Made by a program: the position numbers and the translations under genes
Source: Thermococcus sp. M36
Lineage (GTDB): Archaea > Methanobacteriota_B > Thermococci > Thermococcales > Thermococcaceae
Direction of reading: 5' to 3'
Assembly: GCF_012027355.1 (NCBI RefSeq)
Contig: NZ_SNUH01000002.1
Location: 124,001 to 188,000, forward strand
DNA length: 64,000 nucleotides
In this document: positions 8,141-15,993 of the stretch, in pieces
Layout: each line of letters begins with the position of its first letter
How positions within the stretch are numbered: the stretch's first letter is position 1
The notes under the pieces: model-generated
Seen by the model: only the letters and a program-made list of their open reading frames with translations
What the model was told of the DNA's origin: nothing
The model's database searches: none

Positions 8141-8305
8141 GCCGACAGCGGGGGGACAGTACGTCTCCTCGCACGGGCTCGGTCAACCCGCCTCCGCGAG
8201 GTATCGGGTTCCGTGAGCGGAGTGTGCTCACGCCGAGCCCACAGGGCCGGGAGCATCCACCCGCGCGAGCGGATGAACGCGGGCCTCTGTGCCCGGCCCA
8301 CACTT
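8141..8305 (+). ncRNA. Two-hairpin H/ACA guide RNA with 5' stem
   Basis: Hairpin 1: basal stem GGGCTCGG (8175-8182) with CCGAGCCC (8233-8240), followed at once by ACA (8241-8243); inner stem 8192-8197/8217-8222; the apical part has tandem G.A signs of a K-turn. Hairpin 2: GGGCCGGG (8244-8251) with CCCGGCCC (8292-8299), followed by ACA (8300-8302); inner stem CCCGCG/CGCGGG; apical loop CGAGCGGATGAA is a K-loop able to bind L7Ae. In hairpin 2 the right pocket arm is 8 nt and the ACA lies 16 nt from the inner stem, the canonical distance. A further stem at 8150-8157/8163-8170 precedes them. TTTTTAAAT at 8112-8120 is a suitable TATA box. It guides pseudouridylation; it may correspond to a known hgc-type RNA, which I cannot confirm. 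Confidence 0.85.
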
Positions 8306-8349
8306 CGATGCGCTTCTAAAGAAAGCTTATAACCTCCGGGACTGAAGCT

Positions 8350-8366
8350 AATAACCGGTGGTTATT
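8350..8366. promoter_or_regulatory. Palindrome AATAACC-GGT-GGTTATT, candidate autoregulatory site
   Basis: A perfect 7-bp inverted repeat with three-base centre covers the ribosome binding site and the predicted transcription start of the HTH-CBS gene; a TTATAACC box lies at 8327-8334. A dimeric HTH protein encoded just downstream could bind here and repress itself. Confidence 0.5.
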
Positions 8367-8367
8367 T

Positions 8368-8940
8368 ATGGTGACCATACCCCGGCCGATAGACCCCAGG
8401 GAGATACGTCGAATTCGAAAGGAGCTCGGCATAACGCAGGAGGAGCTCGCCGAGAAGGCCGGCGTGACCCAGGCGTACATAGCAAAGCTTGAATCCGGCA
8501 AGGTGGACCCAAGGCTGTCCACGTTTAACCGCATTCTTCAGGCCCTCATGGAGTGTAAGAAGGCCCAGCTACGGGCAAAGGACGTGATGTCGTCCCCGGT
8601 TCTCTATGTAAAGCCCTATGAGGGTGTTGAACGGGTTATAAAGCTGATGAACGAGCACAATATCTCCCAGATACCGGTCATTGCGGGCAACAAGGTAGTG
8701 GGATCCATCACGGAAAGAACCCTGGTCAGGCAGAGCCTCGAGTACGAGGACATCTATGACAGGAAGGTTATGGAGGTAATGGAGGAGCCTTTCCCCATAG
8801 TCAATGAGGACGAGGACCTTGAAGTCGTCAAGTACCTTCTTGAAGAGCACCCAGCTGTTCTCGTCCAGGACAGGGAGGGAAGGATAGCAGGAATCATAAC
8901 CCGAGTTGACATATTCAGGATCGGGAAGGGAAGAGACTGA
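8368..8940 (+). CDS. XRE-type HTH regulator with paired CBS domains
   Basis: A 190-residue protein. Residues about 8-64 are an XRE/Cro helix-turn-helix (ITQEELAEKAGVTQAYIAKLESGK). Residues about 68-190 contain two CBS motifs (MSSPVLYVKPYEGVERVIKLM and VMEEPFPIVNEDEDLEVVKYLL), which usually bind adenosyl nucleotides such as ATP, AMP or SAM. It probably couples DNA binding to cell energy state. GGTGG at 8357-8361 lies six bases before the ATG. A palindrome over this ribosome binding site suggests autoregulation. Close relatives are common in Thermococcales; their targets are not known to me. Confidence 0.88.
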   Translation: MVTIPRPIDPREIRRIRKELGITQEELAEKAGVTQAYIAKLESGKVDPRLSTFNRILQALMECKKAQLRAKDVMSSPVLYVKPYEGVERVIKLMNEHNISQIPVIAGNKVVGSITERTLVRQSLEYEDIYDRKVMEVMEEPFPIVNEDEDLEVVKYLLEEHPAVLVQDREGRIAGIITRVDIFRIGKGRD

Positions 8941-9057
8941 TGTCCTTTCCCAGTTCTTCTATCCCAATTATGGATCAGCGAGGCATGGCAAAAATATCCA
9001 ACAAGCTTATATACCCCAAGCCCAACCCCCAATGGACAAATAATCCAGGTGGTTGGA

Positions 9058-10923
9058 ATGAAAAGAACCACAGTCCTGCTCATGGTACTGCTCCTCGGAG
9101 CCGTCGTAGCGTCCGGCTGTATAGGCAACGGCACCGCTACAACGTCACCAACGAACACTTCTCCGCAGCCAACGGCCTCCACGCCGGAGCAAACCCGGGC
9201 CGCCACGAGCAGCTCAATACCGACCCAGACCGAGACAGAAAAACCGTACTATCCGGCGACAATCACGGACTTCGCCAACAGGACTGTAACGATAGAAAAA
9301 GAGCCCCTCAAGGTTGTCACTCTAGCTCCGAGCATAACGGAAGACCTATATTACCTCGGGCTTTTTGACAGGGTGGTGGGCGTTACCGACTACGACGACT
9401 TCCCGCCCGAGGTCGCCAGCGTCACGAGAATTGGTGGCTACGGAAAGTACGCCAACCTCGAAATCATAGCCTCGCTCCAACCTGACCTCATACTTGCGGA
9501 CAGTTACTCCCTGTCAATCATTGACGACCTGGAGAAAATAGCCCCCGTCGTTATCGTTGATCCCCACAGTCTCGGGGACATACCCCGGGCCCTTGAACTC
9601 CTCGGAGAAGTCTTCAACGCAGAGGGGAACGCCCAAAAAGCTATTGCAAAATTCAACGCAGGCATTGAGGCCATATACTCAGCTGTTAAGAGCGAGCCCA
9701 GGCTCGGAGTCTTCTACGTCGTCTGGAACAGCCCGCTTATGACGGCAGGAGGGGGGACGTTCATCAGCGACGTCATCAAGCTCGCCGGCGGTGAAAACGT
9801 CTTCAACGACACCGCTGGCTGGCCGACCGTCAGTCCTGAGCAGGTCATAGAGAGGAACCCGGACGTCATAATCCTCACCCCGCACTGCGGCATGACAGTC
9901 CAGGACGTATACAGCGGCCCGCTGGCCAACACCAAAGCCGCCAGGGACGGAAGGGTGTACGTCATCGAGAACGAGAACGACCTCATCCACCCGAGCCCGC
10001 GCGTCGTGAAGGGCCTCGAAACGATTGCCAAACTGCTCCACCCCGAGGCGTTCAGGGTCAAGTATCCACTAACGGTTACCGACTTTGAGGGAAGAACGGT
10101 CACGATTGAGAAGGAACCCGAGAGGATAGTCAGCCTCGCGCCGAGCATAACCGAGACCCTGTTCTACATCGGGGCGGGCGGTAAGGTCGTCGGCGTCACC
10201 GACTACGACGACTTCCCGCCGGCGGTTAATAACATAACCAGAATCGGCGGCTACGGAAAGTACGCCAACCTTGAGGTCATGGCCTCGCTCAATCCAGACC
10301 TTATAATCGCCGACGACTTCTCCCTGTCCATACTCGACAGCCTGGAGAAAATAGCACCAGTCATCATAGTAGCCCCAAAGAGCATTGAGGACATCTACCG
10401 GCAGGTCGAGCTCCTTGGAAAGGTCACCAACCGCGAGGAGGGGGCCAGGACAGTTATCGCCGACATGAAGGCTAAGGTGAGTTACATCACATCAGCAGTT
10501 TCAGGGAAACCGAAGGTTAAGACCTTCTTCCTCCTTAGTTACTACAACGGCTACTGGACGGGCGGAAACGGCACCTTCATCAGCGATCTCATAACCCTCG
10601 CCGGCGGCGAGAACATCTTCAGCGACGTGAGCGGCTGGGGCGCCGCCAGTGAGGAGCAGATAATCGAGAGGAACCCGGAGGTCATAATAATCTCCCCGAA
10701 CGCGGGAATCAAGCCTGAAGATCTGTGCTCCGGGCCGCTTTCAGAGGTTGACGCAGTCAAGAACGGCAGAGTCTATGTCCTCAGCGACGAGAACCTCGTC
10801 GTGAGGCCCGGACCAAGGATAGTCCACGGCCTTGAGGAAATAGCCGGCTACCTGTACCCGGAGGCCTTCAACCTCCAGCCGCAACCGCTGGTCTGCAACA
10901 CCACCGCTTCAGCCACGGGCTAG
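9058..10923 (+). CDS. Lipoprotein with two tandem BtuF-like binding domains
   Basis: A 621-residue secreted protein. The N-terminus is a lipoprotein signal (MKRTTVLLMVLLLGAVVASGC), then a Thr/Ser/Pro-rich linker to about residue 60. Two consecutive periplasmic-binding domains of the iron-siderophore/cobalamin class follow (about residues 62-335 and 338-612). They share the same landmarks: TVTIEKEP, LAPSIT, VGVTDYDDFPP, RIGGYGKYANLE, PDLI.AD, LEKIAPV and GENIFxD. Each copy is a full binding lobe pair. No ABC permease or ATPase lies nearby, so its transporter must be elsewhere. ATG 9058 is chosen because AGGTGG lies five bases upstream; a TTATATACC box is at 9007-9015. Confidence 0.9.
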   Translation: MKRTTVLLMVLLLGAVVASGCIGNGTATTSPTNTSPQPTASTPEQTRAATSSSIPTQTETEKPYYPATITDFANRTVTIEKEPLKVVTLAPSITEDLYYLGLFDRVVGVTDYDDFPPEVASVTRIGGYGKYANLEIIASLQPDLILADSYSLSIIDDLEKIAPVVIVDPHSLGDIPRALELLGEVFNAEGNAQKAIAKFNAGIEAIYSAVKSEPRLGVFYVVWNSPLMTAGGGTFISDVIKLAGGENVFNDTAGWPTVSPEQVIERNPDVIILTPHCGMTVQDVYSGPLANTKAARDGRVYVIENENDLIHPSPRVVKGLETIAKLLHPEAFRVKYPLTVTDFEGRTVTIEKEPERIVSLAPSITETLFYIGAGGKVVGVTDYDDFPPAVNNITRIGGYGKYANLEVMASLNPDLIIADDFSLSILDSLEKIAPVIIVAPKSIEDIYRQVELLGKVTNREEGARTVIADMKAKVSYITSAVSGKPKVKTFFLLSYYNGYWTGGNGTFISDLITLAGGENIFSDVSGWGAASEEQIIERNPEVIIISPNAGIKPEDLCSGPLSEVDAVKNGRVYVLSDENLVVRPGPRIVHGLEEIAGYLYPEAFNLQPQPLVCNTTASATG

Positions 10924-10978
10924 TGCTCCTCTGGGCAACCGTTAAAAAGCCCCCCTTCCTATTTTTTCCGGTGGGAGC

Positions 10979-11152
10979 ATGGAGAAAAGGACCTTTTACA
11001 GAATCCTGCTGGCCATAGTGCTTGTCCTCGCGGTCGTTTACACAATGGGCATCATGGGGCTCGTGCCTTTCCAGTGGAGCTACTACATCACGATATTCAT
11101 GATAGTCCTCTTCCTGTACCTGCGGATCGACGCACGGATAAACGGGCGCTGA
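10979..11152 (+). CDS. 57-residue membrane peptide
   Basis: A short frame of 57 codons with a strong GGTGGGA ribosome binding site two bases before the ATG and a TTAAAAAGCC box about 35 bases upstream. The product starts MEKRTFYR, has two hydrophobic segments (residues about 9-29 and 33-49) split by PFQWSYY, and ends in a basic tail DARINGR, so it should be a two-helix membrane protein. I do not recognise the family. Codon use matches its neighbours, which supports it being real. Confidence 0.65.
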   Translation: MEKRTFYRILLAIVLVLAVVYTMGIMGLVPFQWSYYITIFMIVLFLYLRIDARINGR

Positions 11153-11282
11153 CTAAAAACTTTCCGTACTGTCCCAAAATGTCTGATGTTTTTTCATGAT
11201 CCCGCGACACAGGCGCATGTATTCCAGGGAACCTTTTTCCGGCCCGAGGTTCTTTCTGGGGTTCTTTAGGGAACCATGACGG

Positions 11283-11299
11283 GTTATTAACCTTTGGTT
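11283..11299 (+). promoter_or_regulatory. SurR site of the hydrogenase operon
   Basis: GTTATTAACCTTTGGTT matches the SurR consensus GTTn3AACn5GTT at every fixed base. It lies 13 bases upstream of the TATA-like TTTAAAAA at 11313-11320, the position expected for activation. SurR is the redox switch of Pyrococcus and Thermococcus that activates hydrogenase genes when elemental sulfur is absent. Confidence 0.85.
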
Positions 11300-11312
11300 G
11301 ACAATTTTCGGG

Positions 11313-11320
11313 TTTAAAAA
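11313..11320 (+). promoter_or_regulatory. TATA box of the hydrogenase operon
   Basis: TTTAAAAA preceded by GGG lies 13 bases after the SurR site. The transcript would start near 11345, giving a leader of about 60 bases. A second AT-rich stretch at 11360-11384 (ATAAATATG, GTATATTTATG) closer to the gene is an alternative. Confidence 0.55.
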
Positions 11321-11403
11321 CGCTTTTTTATCCCCCGCCGGAGCCTTAATTGAGGGGATAAATATGAGCACGTGTATATTTATGTTCACCGGAGGTGGTT
11401 GGG

Positions 11404-12507
11404 TTGAGATACGTTAAGCTCCCGAAGGAGAACACCTATGCCTTCCTTGAAAGGCTCAAGGAGTGGGGCAAGCTCTACGCCCCGGTGAAGATCTCGGAAA
11501 AGTTCTACGACTTCAGGGAAGTGGATGATGTCAGGAAGGTCGAATTCCACTACAACAGGACAATAATGCCGCCGAAGAAGTTCTTCTTCCTGCCGAGGGA
11601 GAAGCTCTTTGAGTTCAACATCAAGAAGGCAGAGTACAGGGAGGTTATTGAAGAGGTCGAGCCCTTCGTGCTCTTCGGCCTTCATGCCTGCGACATCTTC
11701 GGCCTCAAGATACTCGACACGATATACCTTGACGAGCTTCCCGACAAGTATTACAAGGTGAGGCGCGAGAAGGGTATAATCATAGGCATCAGCTGCATGC
11801 CTGACGAGTACTGTTTCTGCAACCTCCGCGAGACGGATTTTGCCGACGATGGCTTCGACCTCTTCCTCCACGAGCTCCCGGACGGCTGGCTCGTAAGGGT
11901 GGGCACCCCCACGGGCCACAGGATAGTTGACAAGAACATCAAGCTCTTTGAGGAGGTCAGCACAGAGGACATCTGCAACTTCCGTGAGTTCGAGAACAAG
12001 CGCTCAAAGGCATTCAAGTACCACGAGGACTGGAGCAACCTGCGCTACCTGCTTGAGCTTGAGATGGAACACCCGATGTGGGAAGAGCAGGCCGCCATCT
12101 GTCTCGCCTGCGGCAACTGCAACACCACCTGCCCGACCTGCCGCTGCTACGAAGTCCAGGACATAGTCAACCTCGACGGAAACACCGGCTACCGTGAGAG
12201 GCGCTGGGACTCCTGCCAGCTCAGGAGCCACGGACTCGTCGCAGGGAACCACAACTTCAGGCCCACCAAAAAGGCCCGCTTCATGAACCGCTACCTCTGC
12301 AAGAACTCCTACAACGAGAAGCTCGGCATAAGCTACTGCGTCGGCTGCGGAAGGTGCACCTACTTCTGCCCCGCCGGCATAAGCTTCGTCAAGAACCTGC
12401 GCACGATCATGGGGCTTGAGGAGAAGTCATGCCCCTCGGAAGTAAGTGAGGAGATTCCAAAGAGGGGCTTCGCCTACGCCGCCGAGATAAGGGGTGAGGA
12501 CATATGA
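11404..12507 (+). CDS. hydB: Sulfhydrogenase I beta subunit, iron-sulfur protein
   Basis: A 367-residue electron-transfer subunit of the cytosolic NADP-linked NiFe hydrogenase I. It carries two ferredoxin-like 4Fe-4S motifs, [14 protein letters not shown] near residue 233 and [13 protein letters not shown] near residue 310. Upstream cysteines ([14 protein letters not shown]) are typical of the HydB/AsrA family. The start is TTG 11404 (Met-Arg-Tyr-Val-Lys-Leu), as in the Pyrococcus protein as I remember it; a strong GGAGGTGG lies five bases upstream. It leads the operon hydB-hydG-hydD-hydA and its stop overlaps the start of hydG by four bases. Expression should fall when sulfur is present through the SurR site upstream. 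Confidence 0.95.
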   Translation: MRYVKLPKENTYAFLERLKEWGKLYAPVKISEKFYDFREVDDVRKVEFHYNRTIMPPKKFFFLPREKLFEFNIKKAEYREVIEEVEPFVLFGLHACDIFGLKILDTIYLDELPDKYYKVRREKGIIIGISCMPDEYCFCNLRETDFADDGFDLFLHELPDGWLVRVGTPTGHRIVDKNIKLFEEVSTEDICNFREFENKRSKAFKYHEDWSNLRYLLELEMEHPMWEEQAAICLACGNCNTTCPTCRCYEVQDIVNLDGNTGYRERRWDSCQLRSHGLVAGNHNFRPTKKARFMNRYLCKNSYNEKLGISYCVGCGRCTYFCPAGISFVKNLRTIMGLEEKSCPSEVSEEIPKRGFAYAAEIRGEDI

Positions 12508-13394
12508 GCGAGAGCCTTATACTCCCGAAGGAGATTATGATGCCGAAGGACAACCCGTACGCACTCCACAGGGCCAAGGTTCTTAAGGTCTATCAGCTCA
12601 CCGAGACGGAAAAGCTGTTCCTCTTCCGCTTCGAAGACCCTGAAATCGCGGAGAACTGGACCTTCAAGCCGGGACAGTTCGTCCAGCTCACAATACCCGG
12701 CGTCGGCGAGGTTCCGATAAGCATATGCTCGTCCGCCATGAGGAAGGGCTTCTTCGAGCTGTGCATCAGGAAGGCCGGAAGGGTAACAACCGTCGTCCAC
12801 AGGCTCAAGCCGGGGGACACCGTCCTGGTGAGGGGGCCCTATGGAAACGGTTTTCCGGTTGACGACTGGGAAGGCATGGACCTGCTCCTCATAGCAGCAG
12901 GCCTCGGAACGGCACCGCTCAGGAGCGTCTTCCTGTATGCGATGGACAATCGCTGGAAGTACGGCAACATAACCTTCATCAACACCGCCCGCTACGGCAA
13001 GGATCTCCTGTTCTACAAGGAGCTGGAGGCGATGAAAGACTTGGCTGAAGCCGAAAACGTCAAGATAATCCAGAGTGTCACGAGGGACCCGGACTGGCCG
13101 GGGAGGCACGGCAGGCCACAGAACTTCATCGTTGAGGCGAACACCAACCCGAAGAAGACGGCAGTGGCAATATGCGGTCCGCCGAGGATGTACAAGTCCG
13201 TCTTCGAGTCGCTCATCAACTACGGTTACAGGCCGGAGAACATATTTGTGACGCTGGAAAGGAAGATGAAGTGCGGAATAGGCAAGTGCGGCCACTGCAA
13301 CGTCGGAACGAGCACCAGCTGGAAGTACATCTGCAAGGACGGCCCGGTCTTCACGTACTTTGACATAGTATCAACGCCGGGACTGCTCGACTGA
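12504..13394 (+). CDS. hydG: Sulfhydrogenase I gamma subunit, FAD/NAD(P) binding
   Basis: A 296-residue diaphorase subunit of the ferredoxin reductase class. The FAD-binding barrel contains [20 protein letters not shown] and GPYGNGF; the NAD(P) domain contains [11 protein letters not shown] and CGPPRMY. A 2Fe-2S site lies near the C-terminus ([12 protein letters not shown] plus a later Cys in KYICKDG). It passes electrons between NADP(H) and the iron-sulfur subunits. The start overlaps the hydB stop (ATGA). Length and order match the Thermococcales family. Confidence 0.95.
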   Translation: MSESLILPKEIMMPKDNPYALHRAKVLKVYQLTETEKLFLFRFEDPEIAENWTFKPGQFVQLTIPGVGEVPISICSSAMRKGFFELCIRKAGRVTTVVHRLKPGDTVLVRGPYGNGFPVDDWEGMDLLLIAAGLGTAPLRSVFLYAMDNRWKYGNITFINTARYGKDLLFYKELEAMKDLAEAENVKIIQSVTRDPDWPGRHGRPQNFIVEANTNPKKTAVAICGPPRMYKSVFESLINYGYRPENIFVTLERKMKCGIGKCGHCNVGTSTSWKYICKDGPVFTYFDIVSTPGLLD

Positions 13395-13404
13395 GGTGGT
13401 GGAA

Positions 13405-14199
13405 ATGGAGAACGGAAAAGTTCGCATCGGGTTTTACGCTCTCACCTCATGCTACGGCTGCCAGCTCCAGTTCGCCATGATGGACGAGATACTCCAGCTC
13501 ATCCCGAACGCTGAGATAGTGTGCTGGTACATGGTAGAGAGGGACTCCTACGAGGACGAGCCCGTGGACATAGCCTTCATCGAGGGAAGCGTCTCCACTG
13601 AGGAGGAGGCAGAACTCGTAAAGAAGATACGCGAGAACGCGAAGATAGTGGTCGCGGTTGGAGCCTGTGCAACCCAGGGGGGTGTCCAGAGCTGGGATCA
13701 GAACAAGAGCCTGGAGGAGCTGTGGAAGGCTGTCTACGGCGATGCAAAGGTCAAGTTCCAACCCAAGCCCGCAAAGCCAGTCGAGGAGTACATCAAGGTT
13801 GACTACCGCCTCTATGGATGCCCGCCAGAAAAGCGCGACTTCCTCTATGCGATAGGCACTTTCCTGGCAGGCTCATGGCCGGAGGACATAGACTACCCTG
13901 TCTGCGTGGAGTGCAGGCTGAAGGGCAACAGCTGCATACTCATCGAGAAGGGCGAGCCGTGCCTCGGCCCGCTCACGAGGGCCGGTTGCGACGCCCGCTG
14001 TCCGGGCTTCAATGTGGCCTGCATCGGGTGCAGAGGAGCGATAGGCTACGATGTGGCGTGGTTTGACTCACTGGCAAAGACCTTCAAGAACAAGGGCTAC
14101 ACCAAGGAGGAGATCATCGAAAGAATGAAGATCTTCAACGGTCACAACCCCAAGGTTGAGGAAATGGTGGAGGCCGCTTTCAGGGAGGTGGAAGAATGA
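13405..14199 (+). CDS. hydD: Sulfhydrogenase I delta (small) subunit
   Basis: A 264-residue small subunit of the NiFe hydrogenase. It begins [20 protein letters not shown], where the CxxC binds the proximal 4Fe-4S cluster; further cluster ligands lie in [16 protein letters not shown] and the C-terminal [27 protein letters not shown] and ACIGCRG. It wires the active site in HydA to HydB. ATG 13405 is preferred to GTG 13396 because GAGGTGG (13393-13399) lies five bases upstream. It overlaps hydA by four bases. Confidence 0.95.
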   Translation: MENGKVRIGFYALTSCYGCQLQFAMMDEILQLIPNAEIVCWYMVERDSYEDEPVDIAFIEGSVSTEEEAELVKKIRENAKIVVAVGACATQGGVQSWDQNKSLEELWKAVYGDAKVKFQPKPAKPVEEYIKVDYRLYGCPPEKRDFLYAIGTFLAGSWPEDIDYPVCVECRLKGNSCILIEKGEPCLGPLTRAGCDARCPGFNVACIGCRGAIGYDVAWFDSLAKTFKNKGYTKEEIIERMKIFNGHNPKVEEMVEAAFREVEE

Positions 14200-15485
14200 A
14201 GAACCTTTACCTTCCAATCACAGTTGACCACATAGCGAGGGTTGAAGGAAAGGGCGGGGTCGAGATAGTCGTCGGCGACGACGGGGTGAAGGAAGTCAGG
14301 ATCAACATCATAGAGGGCCCGCGCTTCTTTGAGGCCATAACCATAGGCAAGAAGCTCGAGGAGGCGCTGGCGGTTTATCCGAGGATATGCTCCTTCTGCT
14401 CGGCGGCGCACAAGCTCACGGCACTGGAAGCGGCGGAGAAGGCCCTCGGCTTCACCCCTCGCGAGGAGATCCAGGCCTTGAGAGAGGTGCTCTACATAGG
14501 CGACATGATAGAGAGCCACGCGCTCCATCTCTACCTCCTCGTCCTCCCCGACTACCTCGGCTACTCCAACCCGCTCAAGATGGTGGACGAGTACAAGAAG
14601 GAGATAGGCATCGCCCTTGAGCTCAAGAACCTCGGAAGCTGGATGATGGACGAGCTTGGAAGCAGGGCGATCCACCAAGAGAACGCGGTACTTGGAGGCT
14701 TTGGAAGGCTCCCGGGGAAGGCAACACTTGAGAGGATGAAGAGAAAGCTTAAGGAGGCCCTGCCAAAGGTCGAGTACACCTTCGAGCTCTTCGCAAAGCT
14801 TGAGCAGTACAGGGAGGTAGAGGGCCCGATAATCCACATGGCCGTGAGGCCCAGGGGAGACGTCTACGGCATATACGGCGACGCCATAAGCGTCAGCGAC
14901 GGCTTCGAGTTCCCGAGCGAGGACTACAAGAAGCACATGGTAGAGCGCGTTGTGGAGCACAGCTTCGCCAAGCACAGCTTCTACAACGGCGAGAGGCCCT
15001 TCATGACGGGAGCTATATCGCGCGTCGTCAACCACGCTGACAAGCTCTACGGAAGGGCGAAAGAGCTCTACGAGAGCCACAGAGACCTCCTCAGGCCGAC
15101 CAACCCCTTCGCCAACAACCTCGCCCAGGCTCTTGAGCTTGTCTACTTCACCGAGAGGGCAATAGACCTCATAGACGAGGCCCTCGCGAAGTGGCCGATA
15201 AAGCCGAGGGACGAGGTCGAGATAAGGGACGGCTTCGGCGTCAGCACGACCGAGGCGCCGCGCGGAATCCTCGTCTACGCCCTCGAGGTCAAGGACGGAA
15301 GGGTTTCCTACGCCGATATAATCACCCCAACGGCCTTCAATCTCGCCATGATGGAGCAGCATGTCAGAATGATGGCGGAGAAGCACTACAACGACGACCC
15401 GGAAAGGCTCAAACTCCTTGCCGAGATGGTCGTTCGCGCCTACGACCCGTGCATCTCCTGTTCAGTGCACGTGGCGAGGCTTTAG
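14196..15485 (+). CDS. hydA: Sulfhydrogenase I alpha (large, catalytic) subunit
   Basis: A 429-residue NiFe catalytic subunit. Both cysteine pairs that hold the NiFe centre are intact: [10 protein letters not shown] near residue 64 and DPCISCSVH near the C-terminus. The peptide after the last motif is very short (ending VARL), typical of the site processed by a maturation endopeptidase. It oxidises or forms H2 and can reduce polysulfide with HydBG. It ends the hydBGDA operon and is followed by its likely protease gene. In contrast to MbxL further on, no metal ligand is missing. Confidence 0.96.
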   Translation: MKNLYLPITVDHIARVEGKGGVEIVVGDDGVKEVRINIIEGPRFFEAITIGKKLEEALAVYPRICSFCSAAHKLTALEAAEKALGFTPREEIQALREVLYIGDMIESHALHLYLLVLPDYLGYSNPLKMVDEYKKEIGIALELKNLGSWMMDELGSRAIHQENAVLGGFGRLPGKATLERMKRKLKEALPKVEYTFELFAKLEQYREVEGPIIHMAVRPRGDVYGIYGDAISVSDGFEFPSEDYKKHMVERVVEHSFAKHSFYNGERPFMTGAISRVVNHADKLYGRAKELYESHRDLLRPTNPFANNLAQALELVYFTERAIDLIDEALAKWPIKPRDEVEIRDGFGVSTTEAPRGILVYALEVKDGRVSYADIITPTAFNLAMMEQHVRMMAEKHYNDDPERLKLLAEMVVRAYDPCISCSVHVARL

Positions 15486-15532
15486 GCAAATTTTTATTTT
15501 CTCCCCTTCACTATTCTTCCGGAGGTTTTAAT

Positions 15533-15982
15533 ATGAGAACCCTTATCCTTGCCCTCGGCAACGAGCTCATGAGAGACGATGGAGTCGGCCTCAAAGCCGG
15601 AAGAATGCTCATCGAGAGGGGATGCAACGTCCTTGAGGTAGGCACTGACATCTTCAGGCTTTCGAGCCACTACAAGGGGGAGGAGAGGCTGATAATCATC
15701 GACGCTATTCTGAGCGAGAAGTTCCAGCCGGGTGAAATAGTCCATCTGAAGGGTGAGGAGGTCTTCGAGAAGATGAAGGGGGAGATAAGGAGTGCCCACT
15801 TCATGGGGGCGATAGACGGCCTTAAGCTCCTGATGGCGCTGGACGAGCGCCTCTCCAAAGCGGATATCCACTTCATCGGCGTCGTTGCGAAGGAGATAGA
15901 CCTCGGAATGGAGCTCAGCGAGGAAGTCGAGAAGGCCTTACCAGAGGTCGTTAGGCTTGTTGAAGAACTCTGCAAAAATTGA
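15533..15982 (+). CDS. Hydrogenase maturation protease
   Basis: A 149-residue protein of the HybD/HyaD endopeptidase family: LILALGNELMRDDGVGLKA at the N-terminus, with the conserved Glu and Asp for nickel, then EVGTDIFRLS and a C-terminal helix. It trims the C-terminal tail of the large hydrogenase subunit after nickel insertion. ATG 15533 follows a strong GGAGG; the much longer open frame from 15191 overlaps hydA and is not used. A TTTTTATTT stretch at 15490-15498 may give it its own promoter besides read-through from hydA. Confidence 0.9.
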   Translation: MRTLILALGNELMRDDGVGLKAGRMLIERGCNVLEVGTDIFRLSSHYKGEERLIIIDAILSEKFQPGEIVHLKGEEVFEKMKGEIRSAHFMGAIDGLKLLMALDERLSKADIHFIGVVAKEIDLGMELSEEVEKALPEVVRLVEELCKN

Positions 15983-15993
15983 ATTGAAAAGGC

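Noticed and set aside
11153-11389. A 78-codon minus-strand open frame upstream of the hydrogenase operon
   Set aside because: It covers the SurR site and TATA box of hydBGDA, has no ribosome binding site and no recognisable domain. I treat the 251-base gap as regulatory.
11404-15485. Assignment of the four hyd genes to anaerobic sulfite reductase (asr)
   Set aside because: HydD and HydA, with complete NiFe ligands, and the adjacent maturation protease show it is a hydrogenase.
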